Below, piece by piece: positions 11,246 through 23,017 of a stretch of 64,000 nucleotides of DNA. Every line of letters begins with the position of its first letter. Position 1 is the stretch's first letter. The stretch comes from Dugong dugon (Eukaryota > Chordata > Mammalia > Sirenia > Dugongidae), in the NCBI GenBank assembly GCA_030035585.1, contig CM057469.1:58297501-58361500 (forward strand). The letters run 5' to 3'. The translations under genes were made by a program, and so were the position numbers. A model generated the notes under the pieces. That model did no database searches, was not told the DNA's origin, and saw only the letters and a program-made list of their open reading frames with translations.

Positions 11246-13476
11246 GTAGAAAAGTAACTGGAGGCCAGTTGGAGAAAACTGAGATTTGCTTCCTTCATTC
11301 TAAGCCTTTCTACTATTTTTTCAACAACACAAAAAAGTAGCCAAGGTATGGTGAAAATGCAATTACCAAGGCTGATCACAGAGACAAACTGATGCAATTT
11401 GGCTGGTTCAGATCAGATTCTTCTATTTTGTTTCACAAGACACTTAGGGGTGATTTTGCTCATCCCTTAACAAGATTAAAAATACTATATTGATGTGTTA
11501 ATTTAGAGACTGTCAGCAATCAACATTTCTTAAAAAACACAAAACAATATTCAACTAATTTATGCTTCATCTTTGGATTATGTGCAGAGAAGATTGAGAA
11601 GGGATGAACATGGCAGAAGTTCTTCTCATCCTTCGGTAATTGGTGCTAGAGGGGAATTTGTATGTAACTATTTCCAACCTGTATTGAAATATAAACACTA
11701 TTTCTTTTTTCCCCAGTAAATCTCCACAGTCATTTCTCTAAAATCCCTTTCTATCATGGACTGTTCTTTGATTTGTAGACATATGTTATGTACGGACAAG
11801 AATGGAGGCTTTCAAAAATTGTTGATCTTAACAAAGAAACTTCAAAGTTCTTAACATATGGTTGTTGTTGATTGAATTTATCTAGCCCAACAAGAAACTA
11901 AGATAAGATTTCATTCAACAAAGAACACTATGAAGTATCTCTTTATGGAAACCCATTAACCAGGACTCTAAATTATGAAGTAACATGAGAAATGCAAATG
12001 ACAACAATATAATTAAACTGTCAAATGTGATCGAGAAATTTATATGAAAATGCATGTAGCCCCAGTATTCTTTTCTTTTTTTTCCCCCGGTTTTTAAGAC
12101 AATATCAAAACAGTCACTTCTGAGGATATTTATAACCTGTCAAGAGACAAGACTAGAGACTATGTGGCTACGTATCCCTGAAAGAAAATACTAGTTTCAA
12201 AGCACCATTGATATAAATATTGCCTCTTTTCTATTTTGTGGAATCGGTTGTTATGCTGATAAGTTTATTTGTGTTAAAACATAATTATCTAAAAACCACT
12301 GGCATTAAAAAAACACCAGTACATTTGTATAATTGAATTATAGATGTGGAATCATCTTTAACATGAGTCTTAATAAAACCATTGCTTTTTTATGTGAAGA
12401 AAGAACACAGTAACAACAAAAAGATACTTAAGAGGAAGTTTGGTATGGTTGGTGGGAGATAGTGTTAAAGGAAAATAAATTCTTAAAGATGAATATTGCT
12501 AATTCTGCTAAGTTGTAAAAAAATTAGAACATGTCTAATTTTCATTATCATAGATACACACACATTCTTACACAAGCATACACACACACGTAACATTTAC
12601 TGTCATTGTTTTTCATTTTGTTATATATATACACCGGAATCATTTTATATACGAAGTGGTAAAATGCCTCTATGAACAAATAAAACAACTACAACAATAA
12701 AAATAACCAAGTTTCATTATTCATAACTGAGCAAATATAATAAGGAGTGAGGATATTCTGAAAAGAGACACTTTTTCCTATTAATAGGAATTAAATGTTG
12801 TTTGGTCAAGGAAAGAGATAAGGGTCAAAGATAAAAGAAGCAGATTAAATAACAATAGATTTAGGAGACAGAAAAAAGATGTATGTATCTGTGACCGTTT
12901 TATTTATTTAGAAATAGAAAATTCTTTCTATGGATCTGGGAGAAAGTTTCATTTCAGCCAAATTTTTATTATAAAGGGAGGGGATAAGAATCTTTTTTAT
13001 GTACGCTCCCGTATTTTCCACCCATTTCAAGTTATTTTATTCTAATCAACGTATTTTTGCTTGATGTGTGAGAACTGGGGGTCAGCATACGGGTCCGGAA
13101 TCTGAAGAGGTACTTCAGCCAGCTGGGTAAATTCTCATCCTTCCACCTGACTTATGTATTTCACAGATGTGCATTCCCTACACTAGGAATTTAAGGTGGA
13201 ACTCAGATCCTCTGAATAAATTGTGCAGCTGTATGTGTGTACATACATGCCGCCACTCACCCTCACACACGTGCATTTACCCATCTAAATAACTCTTAAA
13301 ATAATTCTTCATAATATTTACTGTTATTCTGTGGCTCTGCACTTTGGATTAGTAGCATAATTACTCTTTGGGCGTTTATAATATTCTGGATCCTCACCAA
13401 CCTGCTATACACGTATTTTCAATGTCAGCAGGACAGAGACATCCAGCATCTTTTCTTAAATGCTTATTTGAAGAGT
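11246..13476. other. AT-rich intergenic DNA, nothing recognised
   Basis: There are no exons or confident repeats in 2.2 kb, only a short impure CA repeat around 12556-12590. The GAGAACTGGGGGTCAGCATAC block near 13070 looks like a transposon or LINE scrap, but I cannot place it. Confidence 0.45.
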
Positions 13477-13488
13477 TCTGTTAATATA
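13477..13488 (+). repeat. Target site duplication, left copy
   Basis: TCTGTTAATATA recurs exactly at 13690-13701 around an AfroSINE. Confidence 0.85.
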
Positions 13489-13689
13489 AACCAGTAAAAA
13501 CCAGCTGCCGTCAAGTCAAATCTGACTCACGGCAACCCCATGTGTATCAGAGTAGAAATGTGCTCCCTAGGGTTTTCGATGACTGATTTTTCAGAAGTGA
13601 ATCACCAGGCATTTATTTCGAGGAGCCTCTGGGTGCACTCAAACCTCCAACTTCTTGCTTAGCAGCCATTTGCACTGTCCAGGGACTCC
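13489..13689 (-). mobile_element. AfroSINE, minus strand, long-bodied type
   Basis: Flanked by an exact 12-bp duplication. In reverse it shows the GCCGTCAAGTCAAATCTGAC tail, a body with the GACTGATTTTTCAGAAGTGA block specific to the long-bodied type, and the tRNA head ending in CCAGGGACTCCT. The B box region is decayed (CACTCAAACCTCC). Confidence 0.88.
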
Positions 13690-13701
13690 TCTGTTAATAT
13701 A
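13690..13701 (+). repeat. Target site duplication, right copy
   Basis: TCTGTTAATATA is identical to 13477-13488. Confidence 0.85.
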
Positions 13702-15296
13702 GGTTTGTTTATTTTGAAAACTGTCTTTGAAGGAGAAATTGTAATATACTTATAAAACATGTTACTTTTCCATTCAGAGTGATACAAACCTATGGAGACC
13801 TGGGTAATAAGCCTTTAGCAACTAATGGTCCTTAAGGAGGCTTTTTGAAATGTATACTGGATGCTAATATTCCGTCTTCTACTGTTACAGTATTATTACG
13901 AGCCTGAAAAAGTAACACTGTTGAAGTGAAATCCACAAAAAACAACTAGATGGTTAGAACTTTTGGACAGTGAATTTGACACTTTAGTGGGGGAACGCTA
14001 AATTGGATTACAAAAAGTCAATCCAATTTCTGTACTTTCTGCTCATTTTATTTGTCATCTAAGTGAGTCAGGATCAATAGATCACTGTGTTCATCTAATT
14101 CGAATCTGAGACATTGACTTGTGAGTAGATAATTCTATCATCCTCGTGGGCATGGTTTTACTACTGGTGTCATTGGTACTTGCTGAACCTCGTTAGGATT
14201 TTTGCTGAAAGGTTATGATAGCCTGCGTTCAACTCATTGTGGGTTTACTGAATTATTCCAAGCATGCCTAGGAGGATTGCATAAGAATGAATGGTAATAA
14301 GATCAGTGTGGTAGAGTAATGTGAAAGAAAGCGTTACTAAAGGAACTCAAGCATTGCATCAGAGCTTTGCAGAACACCCACCACAGCAGAGAAGATCAGA
14401 TGGCACACCTTGTTTGGGGTTCAGACACAATTTTCAAAACAGCAGTGCTTTGTTTTCGGCTCTTCAGTTCTTGGAGACTTGTGAACTCTTCATCAAGATG
14501 GGGTGTGCAATTTTTTTTTTTGCTCTTTCTGAAAATGTGAAAATCTTTTGAAGCTGCATTTGTTTGCAGTCGATGCAAATGTAAGGAAGAGAAGTGAAGG
14601 AGCTTAGTCTGCTATTTGTGAAATGTTGTTTAAGTAGTTATTTAGGGGATTACTTTACTAGTTTATCGGACTTGAGGAGGATCATTGGAAGATTTTGTAA
14701 AACTGACCAAAGTGATTTTGAGGAAGTATAGCAATAACCCATTGGGCAAATCATATAATTCTGTGAAAAGAAAAGGTTTTTTCTCAACAAGAAAAGGTTT
14801 TTCACCCAGATTTGTGTATCCTTTCTGGAAGACTACATTTTTTTTCTCTTTTTTATAATTTCCAGGGAAATCCATCTGCATTCAAGATGGTACCTATAGA
14901 CAACAAAACCAACAGCAAAAACGTGTCTTCCTGGATATGTTTTTAGTTTGTAATTTCACGTGGTTTGTTTTGGCAGCCCACAAACCACAATCTATGCTCA
15001 CACTAAATTCAAAAGTGTGAAGGTGGTAGACATATGCCCCTTCCACATTTCTCATCATGAAGTCTATTGCCTGTCAATCATTAGCTCTTTTTTTGCAGAT
15101 ACACTGAATTTTATGTTGTATATTGTCAGGGGCCTACCTATGGAAAATAGCGTTTATGGCAATTAGTTTTGAATTTCTGAAAGAGCTTTTGCAACTGTCG
15201 ATGGAAACTGCAAAGTCCAATAGAAACTGTTCATTAGCACCCCTCTTCCCTCTTCATGCGGTGCCCAGGGCATGTGCTCCACCTGCCATGCTTTCG
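13702..15296. other. AT-rich intergenic DNA, nothing recognised
   Basis: 1.6 kb without a recognisable repeat or exon. Open frames of up to 76 codons (14321-14551) show no domain and lie in low-complexity, AT-rich DNA. Confidence 0.45.
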
Positions 15297-15451
15297 TTAA
15301 CCCATTGCCATCAAGTCGATTCCAAATCATAGTGACCCTATAGGCAGAGTAGAACTTTGCCGTAGAATTTCCAAGGAGTAGCTGGTGGATTTGAACTGCT
15401 GACCTTTTGGTTAGCAGCAGTAGCACTTAACCACTGTGCCACCAGGGCTCT
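15297..15451 (-). mobile_element. AfroSINE, minus strand, short-bodied type
   Basis: It contains CCATTGCCATCAAGTCGATT, a GCAGAGTAGAACTTTGCCGT body, the reverse B box GGTGGATTTGAACTGC and the head TTAACCACTGTGCCACCAGG. The middle module (GTGGCAGTCTGCTTCC) seen in longer copies is absent. Confidence 0.88.
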
Positions 15452-15703
15452 GTGCCTTAGTTGTATATTAGAGACCTGGAAATAGTAAATTAACTGGCTT
15501 ATCCACTTAATGAATCCAGCAATTATTTTCACTTGCATCACTTGGGTGGTGTTGCAAAAGAAATCTAGATGACTGTAAAGAGGGCACAAATCTCCTAAAA
15601 CTTCAAGAGTAATGCATTTTTATGTATTTTGAACTCACAAATATTATTCTAATCTCAGACAGTGACCATGTTGAAATGAAACCCTGAATTTTAAATATAC
15701 TGT

Positions 15704-15712
15704 TTGTCAGTA
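15704..15712 (+). repeat. Imperfect target duplication, left copy
   Basis: TTGTCAGTA pairs with TTATCAGTA at 15884-15892, with one mismatch. Confidence 0.6.
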
Positions 15713-15883
15713 GGGGCCTTGGTGGCCAGTAGTTGAGAGCTATGGTGTGCTATGGTTGCTAACCAAAAGGTTGGCAGTTTGAATCCACCAGCCCCTCCTT
15801 GGAAACCCTATGGAGCAGTTCTACTCTGTCCTATAGGGTTACTATGAGTCAGAATTGACTCAATGGCAATGGGTCTTTGGTAT
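15713..15883 (+). mobile_element. AfroSINE, plus strand, short-bodied type
   Basis: The head is GGGGCCTTGGTGGCCAGTAG, the B box GCAGTTTGAATCCACC, the body TCTACTCTGTCCTATAGGG and the tail AATGGCAATGGGTCTTTGGT. Near-perfect 9-bp duplications flank it. Confidence 0.88.
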
Positions 15884-15964
15884 TTATCAGTAAATATTTT
15901 CCAGGAACTAGGAAAGGGACTTTCTGCTATTGGTTACTTGGCAACTATTTACTATTTGTATGGC

Positions 15965-15975
15965 TTTGGTATAAT
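15965..15975 (+). repeat. Target site duplication, left copy
   Basis: TTTGGTATAAT recurs exactly at 16194-16204. Confidence 0.8.
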
Positions 15976-16193
15976 CCAAAGGAACCCTGGTGGCACAGTG
16001 GTTAAAATGGCTCGGCTGCTAACCAAAAGGTTGGCGGTTGGAACCCACCAGCCAGTCTGCAGGATAAAGATGTAGCAGTCTGCTTCCATAAAGATTTGCA
16101 GCCTTGGAAATCTTATGGGGCAGTTCTATTCAGTCCTATAGGGTTGATATAAGTCGAAATCGACTCAACAGCAACGGGTTTGGTATTTTGTTT
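15976..16193 (+). mobile_element. AfroSINE, plus strand, with middle module
   Basis: The head is AACCCTGGTGGCACAGTGG, the B box GCGGTTGGAACCCACC, and the middle module GTAGCAGTCTGCTTCCATAA. The body is CCTATAGGGTTGATATAAGT and the tail GCAACGGGTTTGGTATT. An exact 11-bp duplication flanks it. This is one of the better-preserved copies. Confidence 0.9.
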
Positions 16194-16249
16194 TTTGGTA
16201 TAATATGGTATCCCTATAAAACTGTGAAATTGGTACCTACTTGACCTAG

Positions 16250-16400
16250 ATTATTGTGAGGATTAGTAAAATAATTCATGTGAAGTGCGCCTGTAAAATG
16301 TATTCAGTATGTTAATAAGCATTTTCTCGTTTGACCTTCTTAACAGCATTATGAAACAGATAAGACAGAATATATCTATCCTAATTTGAGAGTGTAAGAA
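16250..16400 (+). mobile_element. Possible MIR fragment
   Basis: A diverged match in order to the MIR core (GTTAATAAGCATTTTCTCG, TTGACCTTCTTAACAGC, ATGAAACAGATAAGACAG). Confidence 0.35.
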
Positions 16401-16912
16401 CTGTTTAGTTTTTTTATTATAGTTTCTAGAGATTCTGAGTGAGCTTATAAAATAGATTTAATAAATCAAGAGTCATAGAAACCTTATATGATTTTCAGAG
16501 TTATGGAATTAATTAGTGACAAGCCTAGGGCAAAGCCTCAGGAGCCGTGAGTTCCAGTTTATCTTTTTACTCTACCACTCTCCTTTCTCGATAGGTGATT
16601 ACCAAAGAATATAATTGTGTTCCATCCTAAAACCATGAGAAAAGTTAAATATCTGAAAGTGAATTTTCATAAAATTTTTTGACAAAATAAAAAAAAAATA
16701 TATTCACATTTTCATTCTTTGATCTCAGTGAATACTTGAAAGATGTTTGCACCAAATCCCCTCAATTAAGCATTTATGATTGACTTCGATAAGGTGAGAA
16801 GAATAAACAAGATTCTTCTTCTTCTACTACTTTTTTTTAAAGTTTTATTGATTTTAAAGTGTAAGTGTACAATTCAGTGACATTAATTACATTCACCATG
16901 TTGTGATCAAAC

Positions 16913-17406
16913 CTGTCTTGGAAGAAGTACAGCCAGAATATTCCTTAGAAGGGAGGATGGTGAGAGTTTGTCTTATGTACTTTGGACATGTTATCAGAAA
17001 GGATCAGTCTCTGAAGAAGGACATCATACTTGATAAAGCATAAGGTCAGCGAAAGAGAGCAAGACCCTCAACAAGATGGCAAAAATATTGTATGCATTGT
17101 AGACTGACAAAGAATGAACAAATCAGTCTTAGAAGAAATATAACCAGAATGCTCCTTAGAAGCAAGGATGGCAAGACTTCAGCTGGCTTATTTTGAACAC
17201 ACCGTCAGCAAAGACCAATCACTAGAAAAGGACATCGTGCTTGGTAAAGTAGAAGGTCAACAAAAATGAGGGAAACCCTCAATGAGATGAACTGACAAAA
17301 CAGAAACAACAATGGACTCAAAGTTACCAAGATCAGATCATGAAGATGGCGAAGGACTGGGCAACGTTTTGTTCTGTTATTTGTCAGATCTCCATGAGTC
17401 AGAGCC

Positions 17407-17444
<38 letters not shown>

Positions 17445-17472
17445 AGTATATCAACTAACAACAATAACAAAC
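16913..17472 (+). mobile_element. RTE 3' fragment with internal duplication
   Basis: Two successive copies of the RTE C-terminal coding region are present. Copy one is at about 16913-17090 (TACAGCCAGAATATTCCTTA, TACTTTGGACATGTTATCAG) and copy two at about 17091-17300 (ATAACCAGAATGCTCCTTAG, GACATCGTGCTTGGTAAAG). They are followed by one RTE tail (GATCATGAAGATGGCGAAGG, GAGTCAGAGCCAACTC) ending in CAACTAACAACAATAACAA. A (TA)n tract at 17413-17442 has expanded inside the tail. All reading frames are broken. It lies inside the older L1. Confidence 0.75.
17413..17442. repeat. (TA)n microsatellite
   Basis: About 15 uninterrupted TA units, grown within the RTE tail. Confidence 0.9.
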
Positions 17473-18052
17473 AGAGCTCAGCACCCCTTCAGTAATATCT
17501 CACCATTTCCTTCAGCTAGAAATCAATAATAAACTTTGGTCTCTATGCAGTTGCCTGTTCTAAGTATTTCACATAAGTGGGGTCATATAGCACTTGTTCT
17601 TTTGTGTCTGGCTTATTTTGCTCAGCCTAATGTTTTCAATGTTCATCCAGGTCATAGAATTATCTGAACTTCATTTCTCTCTGTGGCTGAATAATATTCC
17701 ATTGTATATATATATATGGAATGGACCCTTGAGTTGTTTCCACCTTTTGGCTACTGGAAATAACAATGCAATAAATACTGGTGCACTTGTATCCAGTTCC
17801 TGATTTCAGTTCTTTTGGATATATACCTAGAAGTGAAGTTTCTAGGTCGTATGTAATTCCATGTTTAACCTCTTGAGGAATTGCCGGACTCTTTTTGACA
17901 GAGGCTGTGCTATTTTACATTCCCATCAGCAATGGATGAGGGTTCCAGTTTCTCCACATCCTTGCAGCACTTGTTATTTTCCATGTTTCTGATATTAGCC
18001 ACCTTAGTGGATGTTAAGTGACATATTCTTGTAGTTTGATTTGGACTTCTAT

Positions 18053-18062
18053 ATGACTAATG
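18053..18062 (+). repeat. Imperfect target duplication, left copy
   Basis: ATGACTAATG pairs with ATGACTAGTG at 18233-18242. Confidence 0.75.
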
Positions 18063-18232
18063 GGGGCCTTGGTGGCGCAGTGGTTAAGAACTCAGCTGCT
18101 AATCAAAAGGTTGGAAGCTCGAATCCACCAATCACTCCTTGGAAACCATATGGAGCAATTCTACCCTGTCGTATAGGATCGCGACAAGTCGGAATCCACT
18201 TGACAGCAACAGGTTTGGGTTTTTGGTTTTTA
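18063..18232 (+). mobile_element. AfroSINE, plus strand, inside old L1
   Basis: The head is GGGCCTTGGTGGCGCAGTGG with a good A box, and the B box region is GAAGCTCGAATCCACC. The body is TACCCTGTCGTATAGGATCG and the tail CAGCAACAGGTTTGGGT. Its 10-bp duplication shows it landed in the older minus-strand L1. Confidence 0.9.
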
Positions 18233-18955
18233 ATGACTAGTGACGTTGAGTATATTTTCATGTGCTTATTGGCCATTTATATATCTCCCTTGGAGAAATG
18301 ACTGTTTTTTTTTTTTAAATATAATTTATTTGAAAATATCAAAGTGCAAATATGCCTTTATAAAACATATCCATTCAAGTTTTCGCCCATTTTTTAATTG
18401 GGTTGTTTGTCTTTTTGTTGTTGAGTTGTAGGAGTTCACTATATATTCTGGGTATTAAATGCTTACCTAGATATATGGTTACCAAGTATTTTCTCCCATT
18501 TTATGGGTTTATCTTTACTTTCTTGGTAAATTACTTTGATTATAAAAATATTTTATTTTTATGAAGTCCAATTTATCTATTTTGTCTTTTCTTGCTTGAA
18601 CTTTTGGTGTCATATCTAAGAATCCATTGTTGAAAACAAAGTCTTGAAGTATTATGTTTTATTCTAACAGTTTTACAGTTTTAGTTCTTATAGATCACTG
18701 ATACATTTTGACTTAATTTTCATATATGGTAAGAGCTATGCATCAAACTTCATTCTTTTGCATCAGGAAATCCAGCTTTCCCAGCATCATTTATTGAAGA
18801 TACTATTCTTTCCCCATTGAATGGACTTGGAACCCTTTTATCATAGATATATGGCTTTGTTTCTGAACTTTCCACTTATGATAGATAGATGTATGACTTA
18901 TTTCTATGCTCTCGATTCCATTTAATTGGTCTGTATGTCTATCCTTATACCAATA

Positions 18956-19177
18956 TCAAACTGTTTTGTTTACAGTGGCTTTATAGTACATTTTGAAATC
19001 ATGAAGTGTGAGTCTTCCTACTTTGTTCTTCTTTTTCAAGATTGATTTGGCTTTTTGGGACCCCTTGTGATTCCATATGAATTTGAGAATTGGCTTTTCC
19101 ATTTCTGCAAAAAAGACTGTTGGAATTTTGCTATGGATTGCATTGAATCTGTAGATTGCTTTGAGTAGTATTGACAT
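18956..19177 (-). pseudogene. L1 ORF2 fragment of old L1M
   Basis: This 73-codon open minus-strand stretch corresponds to the ORF2 region just after the RT domain. It parallels [18 protein letters not shown]...[20 protein letters not shown] in the young L1 at about 47.1-47.3 kb. Stops follow on either side. Confidence 0.8.
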
Positions 19178-19385
19178 CTTAACAATATTAAATCTTCTAC
19201 TCCACGGACGCAGGATGTCTTTCTATTTGTAGGTCTTTTTAAATTTTTCTCAGCAATGTTTCATAGTTTTCAGTGAACCAGTCATTTACCTCCCTGGTTA
19301 AATTTATTCTTAAATATTTTATTATTTTAGATGCTATTGTAAATGAAATTGTTTTCTTAATTTCTTTTTCAACCATAAGATTTTT

Positions 19386-22300
19386 GACAGGCTATAAACT
19401 AGTCAAGATCATAGTTCCACCTTATCTATAAGATTCTTTTTTCTCAAACATTTTAGTCTTTTCACTTAAATTAACTAGTCAGTTCTTCTAAACATGGACA
19501 GTGATTTTCAGTGACAAGCCATGCTTTAGTATGGTTCTTTTATTCTTAGTTAGCATAAACTTTATGATGCACAGACAATGATTTTGTGCCAATGTCATTG
19601 AAATGACAAATGTAATATAAGGCCCAGGAAACACAGATTCTTTTTAATATCTTTTTAAATTGCAGGGCAGAAGTTTTCCCCCATTATCTGACAGTTTCCT
19701 CAATGTAATGTAGAAGCTCTGCAGATCACTAGTTAGAAAAACCAGATCATAACACAGTCGGGTAATTTGTATTATTTGGTTTGCCATCTACTCATCTGTG
19801 TAGCAGTCACAGCACCTGACATATATAAAATAGGAAATGCAAAAGATACAGAAAAAACAGGGTTTAGTCCCACTTTAAAATGGAAATCTTACTCTAGGTG
19901 GAAATTTTTTCAAGTATAAAAATGACTGATCCATCACAGGGGATTCATGAAAAGGTAGAATAAAAAGTGCTTCCAGAATCACCTAAAGGAATTTTACGAA
20001 TTGGAAATGTAAAATGACAGGGCATGTAGCAGGTAGAGAGAAAACATTTTTATTTATTTTATTCCATGTTAACCCACTCTATGTCTAATTCTTTTTCAGT
20101 CCTTGGGCCAGCCTAATGTTTTGTTGTTTTGTTTTCTTTTGGGGAAGGGGAAGGATGGGTTACTCACAGATAATAAAAAATTCTCTGATCACTTGTGGTT
20201 ATAAAAACTTTTCTAGTTTAGTGATTATTATATACAGTCCAGTATAAGAATAAAATACTTCATATTTCATTTAAAGGTCCTTCCCTCTCTCAACCTTGGG
20301 CCTATTGCAAACTGGAAGACTGTAGTGGGAAAGGGAACATGGTGGAATTCCTATCTATGTCTTATACAGTACTTACTACTACTTTGCTTATTAGACTACC
20401 TGAGACCCCTTGAGGATTTCAAATGGAGAAGGAAAGAGAGAGAAGAGGAAAGAATGGTTCTTATTGCTTGAAACCAATTTGTCATTTGTTGGTTTTCTCT
20501 GGCTATGGCCATTGTTAATTCTTTTTCTCACATCCCTGTACTCCAAACCTTTGCTGGAGATCTCATATCTACAGTTCCTTTGGGGGAAGATCCTTGGGAA
20601 AGTCCCTTTGGATGGTCTTTTAAGGCTTGTCTGTCAGCCCCTGGAGATATTATGGGACTTCTCTAGCTTTCTTCTCCTGGAGTATGCTTGTCCTTCAAGT
20701 CAGCCCTCTTGGATAGAATATAAAATTATCCAAAACTGGCTTGTTCTCTCTATATTTTTCTGGCTCTTACTCTCCCATGGTCTACATGAAAACATACATC
20801 CTTTGTTCCTAAAAATTCTGGGGGAGGAAATGCTTTCCCTTTCATTATTCCATCAGGATAGAGGCAATCAGTTACCACTCTTGCAACGAGTATTAATAGA
20901 AGCAAATCATCTGTCATGCAGACACTTTCAGGGATTAATGCTTTGTGTATGAAAAAGAACACAGGAAGGCTTTCTGGTATGAACATTTTCATTGTTAGGA
21001 TTATATGAAGGACAAAAATCCTCACTATAAAAGAGAACCAGGAATTTTATGGTTCCCTTCACAATTGCATAATCTCTTATGTTACAAGACCTTCAATTCT
21101 AAAGGACAAAACTTGCCAACTGTTGTTCATTGAGCGTTTCCAGTAGAATTGTCTGCATCATATTCATGTCACTACTGAAAGGATAAAAAGGTTATTCTGT
21201 CATTGAGAACTGGTGCCTTCTGTGCTCTAAATGTGAAGCATGTTATTCTTTAAGGCATGTTTACCAGCGTTCTTTTTAGACTGTGTGAATTTGGAGATGT
21301 AGGTATACAGGGCAGGAAAAAAATCCCTGGATATTTAAGTAAACACTGGAAATTGGAGAAAATGGCCTTTAAGTTTTGCCACCCAAAAATATTATCATAA
21401 GCAAAAACATGCATTTGGAGAGTTAATTGTGCTTTTATCTGCATTAAAGATTATTTACGAATTTTTATTTTTTCTTCTTTCTAGGGAACACCAATGAAGA
21501 TGATAATAACAAATCCAAAGGATTGTGTTTAAATTATACTCAAGTAAAGTTAAGGGGATAAAAAGACATACCACCAAGTATGAGATAAAAAGATTGAGGA
21601 CTATATGAAAACCAAGAGAAAATTGCACCCCTCCCCCCCAACACAGGATAAGAGTCTCAGGTTGGAAGAGAAGGAGAGGAATTTGGAAGTGACTATTTGA
21701 AGAAGCAAGTAATTAAGAGGGTTCTTAAATGCTTTCCCCACCTCTAATCATTTCTGGGGGTGTGGGGCAGGGAAGCAAAAAATTGGAAAAGAGAAGTCAT
21801 TTAAACTGAGGAGAATGAAGTAGTATAGGGCCCTGGGATTTTGTTCTTGTGCTTCCTTGCAAGAATTTGAAGACAGAACTTTTGTAGAGATGTCTAGCAG
21901 TCCTAACACAAGGGAAAGAGCAAACAGGATGGAAGCATAATGCTTCTAGAAGTTTTCCTTGGGCCTGAGAATGGCATGGATTAGACAAACAGATTGCAGT
22001 ATGCCCAAGTAATGAGGAGGTTGGCGGGAATAAGAGGACACAAAAACCAAAGGTGTACTGTGTGAGTGCTTCCACAGAAATCACATGAAGGCACAGCTAA
22101 AACATCAGAGTGATGGTGGCTATTTTGAGGGATCCATAAGAATTCTCAAGGTGTGACTACAGAATTGATTGCCATCCATCAGAACCAGCACCAGAGTGAA
22201 CTAGAAAGTGTTCCAGCAAGAAACAACTACAGATCCCATGAACCTCACAGTCACTCACACCTCCACACGTATGAGATACTCTGTAAGTCTCATCTTTGAC

Positions 22301-22570
22301 TGTTGGGAAAAGGGGCGGAGAGAATCCTTAAATTCAGTATTTAAACTTGGATTTTTTTCTAATTCTAAATGGATTCTTTATCCCCCAAACACCTTAACTT
22401 TTTACTATTGAGTTGAACTGCATATAAAGAAATAAAAACATTCTGTGGACAATTGTAACTGTGAAAATCAATACCTAATACAACTATTCTGATCTCAAAA
22501 AATATATTGAAGACTAGAGGAAAAAAAAAAAAAACAGCAAAACAAAACAAAGAAACAAAAAATATCTATG
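19386..22570. other. Intergenic DNA, no supported gene
   Basis: 3.2 kb of AT-rich sequence without a repeat I can name. The longest open frame (20410-20952, 180 codons, leucine-rich, no recognisable domain) is discussed under findings. The GAACACCAATGAAGATGATAATAAC block near 21486 follows a polypyrimidine-CTAG and could mimic a splice acceptor, but no coding frame supports an exon. Confidence 0.4.
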
Positions 22571-22575
22571 AGTGT
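22571..22575 (+). repeat. LTR target duplication, left copy
   Basis: AGTGT here matches AGTGT at 23013-23017, the 5-bp size expected for ERVL/MaLR integration. Confidence 0.65.
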
Positions 22576-23012
22576 TGTAGTGGGTTGAACAGTGTCCCAC
22601 CAAAATTCATGTCCACCTAGAAGCTACTTTGAAATAGGTCTTTGCAGATGTAATTAAGTTAAAATGAGTTCATACTGGATTGCAGGGGTGGGGAGGGAGC
22701 TAAATCCAATGACAGGTATGCATATAAGAAAAGACGAGAATACAGAGAAACTCACAGGGAAGAAGTCTATGTGAAGAAAGAGGCAGGGGTAGGAGTGATG
22801 TGGCCACAAGCCCAGAACACCAAGGATTGCCAGGAGCCAACAGAAGCTAGGATGAAGCAAGAAAGGGTCTTCCTTAGAGCCTTCAGAGGGAGCACAGTCC
22901 TGCCTGTGCCTTGACTTAGGACTTCTAGCTTCCAGAACTGTGAGCAAATTTTTTTGTTTTAATCCACCAAGTTTGTGGTAATTTGTTATGGCAGCCCCAA
23001 GAAATTAACACA
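22576..23012 (+). mobile_element. Solo MaLR/MLT1-type LTR, plus strand
   Basis: It begins TGTAGTGGGTTGAACAGTGT and ends TTAACACA (TG...CA). Inside are the typical blocks GGTCTTTGCAGATGTAATTA, GACTTAGGACTTCTAGCTTC, CCAGAACTGTGAGC and TTATGGCAGCCCCAAG. The length of 437 bp and 5-bp target duplication fit a MaLR solo LTR left by recombination between LTRs. No internal retroviral sequence remains. Confidence 0.8.
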
Positions 23013-23017
23013 AGTGT

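Larger units (their letters stand above)
16830..19385 (-). mobile_element. Old L1 (L1M type), minus strand, interrupted
   Basis: Read in antisense, 16830-16912 and 17473-18060 are old L1 3' UTR and distal ORF2 (AAAGTTTTATTGATTTTAAAG, GGCTGAATAATATTCCATTG, GAGGGTTCCAGTTTCTCCAC). 18243-19385 continues into ORF2, where the minus-strand frame at 19177-18956 reads as L1 ([41 protein letters not shown]). An RTE fragment (16913-17472) and an AfroSINE (18063-18232) interrupt it and are therefore younger. Many stops and indels make it dead. The ends are approximate. Confidence 0.85.

Noticed and set aside
15976-16193. tRNA-like head of AfroSINEs as genuine tRNA genes
   Set aside because: A/B box words are present but there is no cloverleaf with acceptor stem and anticodon arm of proper length, and the sequence continues into a SINE body and tail.
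17413-17442. (TA)n tract as a replication origin or cruciform element
   Set aside because: A simple microsatellite inside an RTE tail explains it.
21470-21560. T/C-rich run plus CTAG before GGAACACCAATG as a host exon start
   Set aside because: The frame following is short and interrupted, and no donor site with an open frame could be defended.
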